Position numbers and translations under genes: made by a program | DNA from: an uncultured Collinsella sp. | GTDB lineage: Bacteria; Actinomycetota; Coriobacteriia; Coriobacteriales; Coriobacteriaceae | Length of the DNA: 6,481 nt | Direction: 5' to 3' | Assembly: GCA_900752275.1 (NCBI GenBank) | Contig: CAADUS010000028.1 | Span: 1-6,481 of the forward strand | Shown here: in pieces, positions 5,554 to 6,481 of the stretch | Numbering within the stretch: the first letter of the stretch is position 1 | Layout: every line of letters begins with the position of its first letter | Notes under the pieces: generated by a model | The model's database searches: none | What the model was told of the DNA's origin: nothing | The model's input: only the letters and a program-made list of their open reading frames with translations

Positions 5554-5583
5554 TTTTAGACCTTCCCATCGAGTCCGGCGTCG

Positions 5584-5973
5584 TTACATCTCTTGTGCCT
5601 CGGCAGCGATCTTGGCGGCGGCGTCGCGGGCGCGCATCATATCGGCCGCGCGCTTGTCGAGTACCTTGATCTGGTTAGTCAGCATCACGGCATCGACCAC
5701 GCCCCAGATGACCAAGCCCGTCGAAATCGAAAACCCAAGCGCACCAACTGTACCACGAAGGCGCGATGAGATTGCCGCGACAAGTGCGGAGACGGCAACC
5801 ATCTTGATAAAGGAGGCACGGCGCTCGCGAAGCGTACGGGCCTGCGTCACATAGGCGATGCGTGCGGCCTCGGACGCCTCCGAGCGCATCTGGGCCTCGC
5901 GGGCAATGGCGGCGACCTCGGCCGAGACGCCACGCTCCATCAGCGTACACTCCGTCTCATAGCGACCCGTCAT
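5584..5973 (-). CDS. Small two-helix membrane protein of unknown function
   Basis: The 129-residue product has a long, alanine- and arginine-rich, probably helical N-terminal half (1-54). Two hydrophobic segments follow, at about 55-70 and 77-98, separated by a short SRLRG turn. A C-terminal amphipathic, possibly coiled-coil tail (101-129) is rich in Lys, Arg, Asp and Ala. This suggests a membrane hairpin with both ends in the cytoplasm. I do not recognise the family. Its ATG (5973-5971) directly follows the TAA (5976-5974) of the upstream gene, with no strong Shine-Dalgarno sequence, so translation is probably coupled to that gene. An internal Met at residue 12 is an alternative start. Confidence 0.75.
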   Translation of the reverse strand: MTGRYETECTLMERGVSAEVAAIAREAQMRSEASEAARIAYVTQARTLRERRASFIKMVAVSALVAAISSRLRGTVGALGFSISTGLVIWGVVDAVMLTNQIKVLDKRAADMMRARDAAAKIAAEAQEM

Positions 5974-6474
5974 TTAAAAATCATCGGGCGAGAGCGTATG
6001 GACGAACTCGTCGAACTTCTCAAATTCCCGCTCGTCATCGATTTCCTCGGCGACCGGAGAGACGGTCCCCAGGCGGTTCATGATGTCATCCTCCACAAAC
6101 ATGGGGGCATTGCTGCGCACGGCGAGGGCGATGGCGTCGCTCGGACGGGCGTCGATACCGCGCTCGCTGCCGTCGGCCAAAACAACGACCGTCGCGTAGA
6201 ACACGGGAGGCTCGGCACGGACAATCTCGATACGCTCGAGTTTTGCATCCAGGACATCGAGCGTGTCGAGCAGCAGGTCATGGGCAATCGGGCGCTCGGC
6301 ACGACCGCTGTCGATACCGCGGCTAATAGCCGCAGCCTCAAACGAACCAGTTTGGATAGAAAGGGAGCGCAGCGGCGCAGGGGAGTCCGATTTGCTGCAG
6401 CGCTCGCGAAGCACGATAAGCGATGGCACGGGACCGGCGGCCATGACGATGGTCTCTATGTCGACACGAACCAT
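5974..6474 (-). CDS. Bifunctional nuclease (BFN, DUF151) family protein
   Basis: The 166-residue product matches the bifunctional nuclease domain (DUF151) found in plants and many bacteria. Members have been reported to have DNase and RNase activity, but the bacterial function is not well established. The motifs are present in order: a substituted LSIQTGSFEAAAI (38-50) in place of the usual LPIWIG-EA, RPIAHDLLLD (61-70) with the conserved RP-HDL pattern, and DARPSDAIALAVR (108-120), which is the family hallmark. The acidic C-terminus (EFEKFDEFVHTLSPDDF) fits the usual FxxFL-xxxPxDF ending. The start MVRVDIETIV is family-like. Only seven bases lie upstream in the window, so its ribosome binding site cannot be seen and a start further upstream cannot be fully excluded. 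It is the first visible gene of a minus-strand operon and overlaps nothing, ending immediately before the next start codon. Confidence 0.88.
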   Translation of the reverse strand: MVRVDIETIVMAAGPVPSLIVLRERCSKSDSPAPLRSLSIQTGSFEAAAISRGIDSGRAERPIAHDLLLDTLDVLDAKLERIEIVRAEPPVFYATVVVLADGSERGIDARPSDAIALAVRSNAPMFVEDDIMNRLGTVSPVAEEIDDEREFEKFDEFVHTLSPDDF

Positions 6475-6481
6475 GGAACAC

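Noticed and set aside
2656..5559. A plus-strand open frame of 967 codons running antisense through typA and its neighbours
   Set aside because: It overlaps the end of the beta-helix gene and lies opposite an intact, highly conserved typA and another minus-strand gene. Its translation is low-complexity (rich in Val, Leu, Gly, Asp and His), as expected from the reverse of GC-rich biased codons.
1..6481. Search for CRISPR arrays, transposases, integrases, toxin-antitoxin pairs or defence genes
   Set aside because: There are no regularly spaced repeats and no recognisable proteins of these kinds. The tRNA 3' fragment is the only hint of a mobile element.

Overview
The window looks like the chromosome of a GC-rich Coriobacteriia member, most probably a Collinsella-type gut actinobacterium. 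This rests on codon use, the Actinobacteria-like TypA and bifunctional-nuclease proteins, and the style of the small hypothetical genes. It is inference, not a database match. Most of the window is ordinary chromosome, and the less ordinary parts lie in the first kilobase and in two intergenic regions.

Layout. Positions 1-110 hold the promoter, leader and first three codons (Met-Lys-Ala) of a minus-strand gene that leaves the window. The leader can form a hairpin whose loop is complementary to the gene's Shine-Dalgarno sequence. Positions 110-470 carry no gene I can support. A promoter (471-498) then drives two tandem serine tRNAs, GGA and CGA anticodons, each followed by an intrinsic-terminator hairpin. 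Downstream lies a compact non-coding module (808-945): an inverted 23-nt copy of the 3' end of the second tRNA, a symmetrical terminator, a second hairpin, and a possible 17-codon minus-strand ORF with its own Shine-Dalgarno sequence.

Positions 1078-3019 encode two plus-strand membrane proteins. The first is a TRIC/UPF0126-family cation channel homologue. The second is a secreted or membrane protein with a bactofilin-like beta-helix and several C-terminal membrane helices. A perfect 9-bp inverted repeat sits just before the ribosome binding site of the second gene. The convergent gap 3020-3147 contains a strong hairpin without a U-tract (REP-like) and a bidirectional terminator.

The rest is on the minus strand. 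A probable operon starts at the right edge: a bifunctional nuclease (DUF151) family protein, then a small two-helix membrane protein whose start codon abuts the nuclease stop codon, then a small acidic protein of unknown function. After a 117-bp AT-richer gap comes typA/bipA, a full-length ribosome-associated translational GTPase. No defence system, prophage, transposase or CRISPR array is visible.
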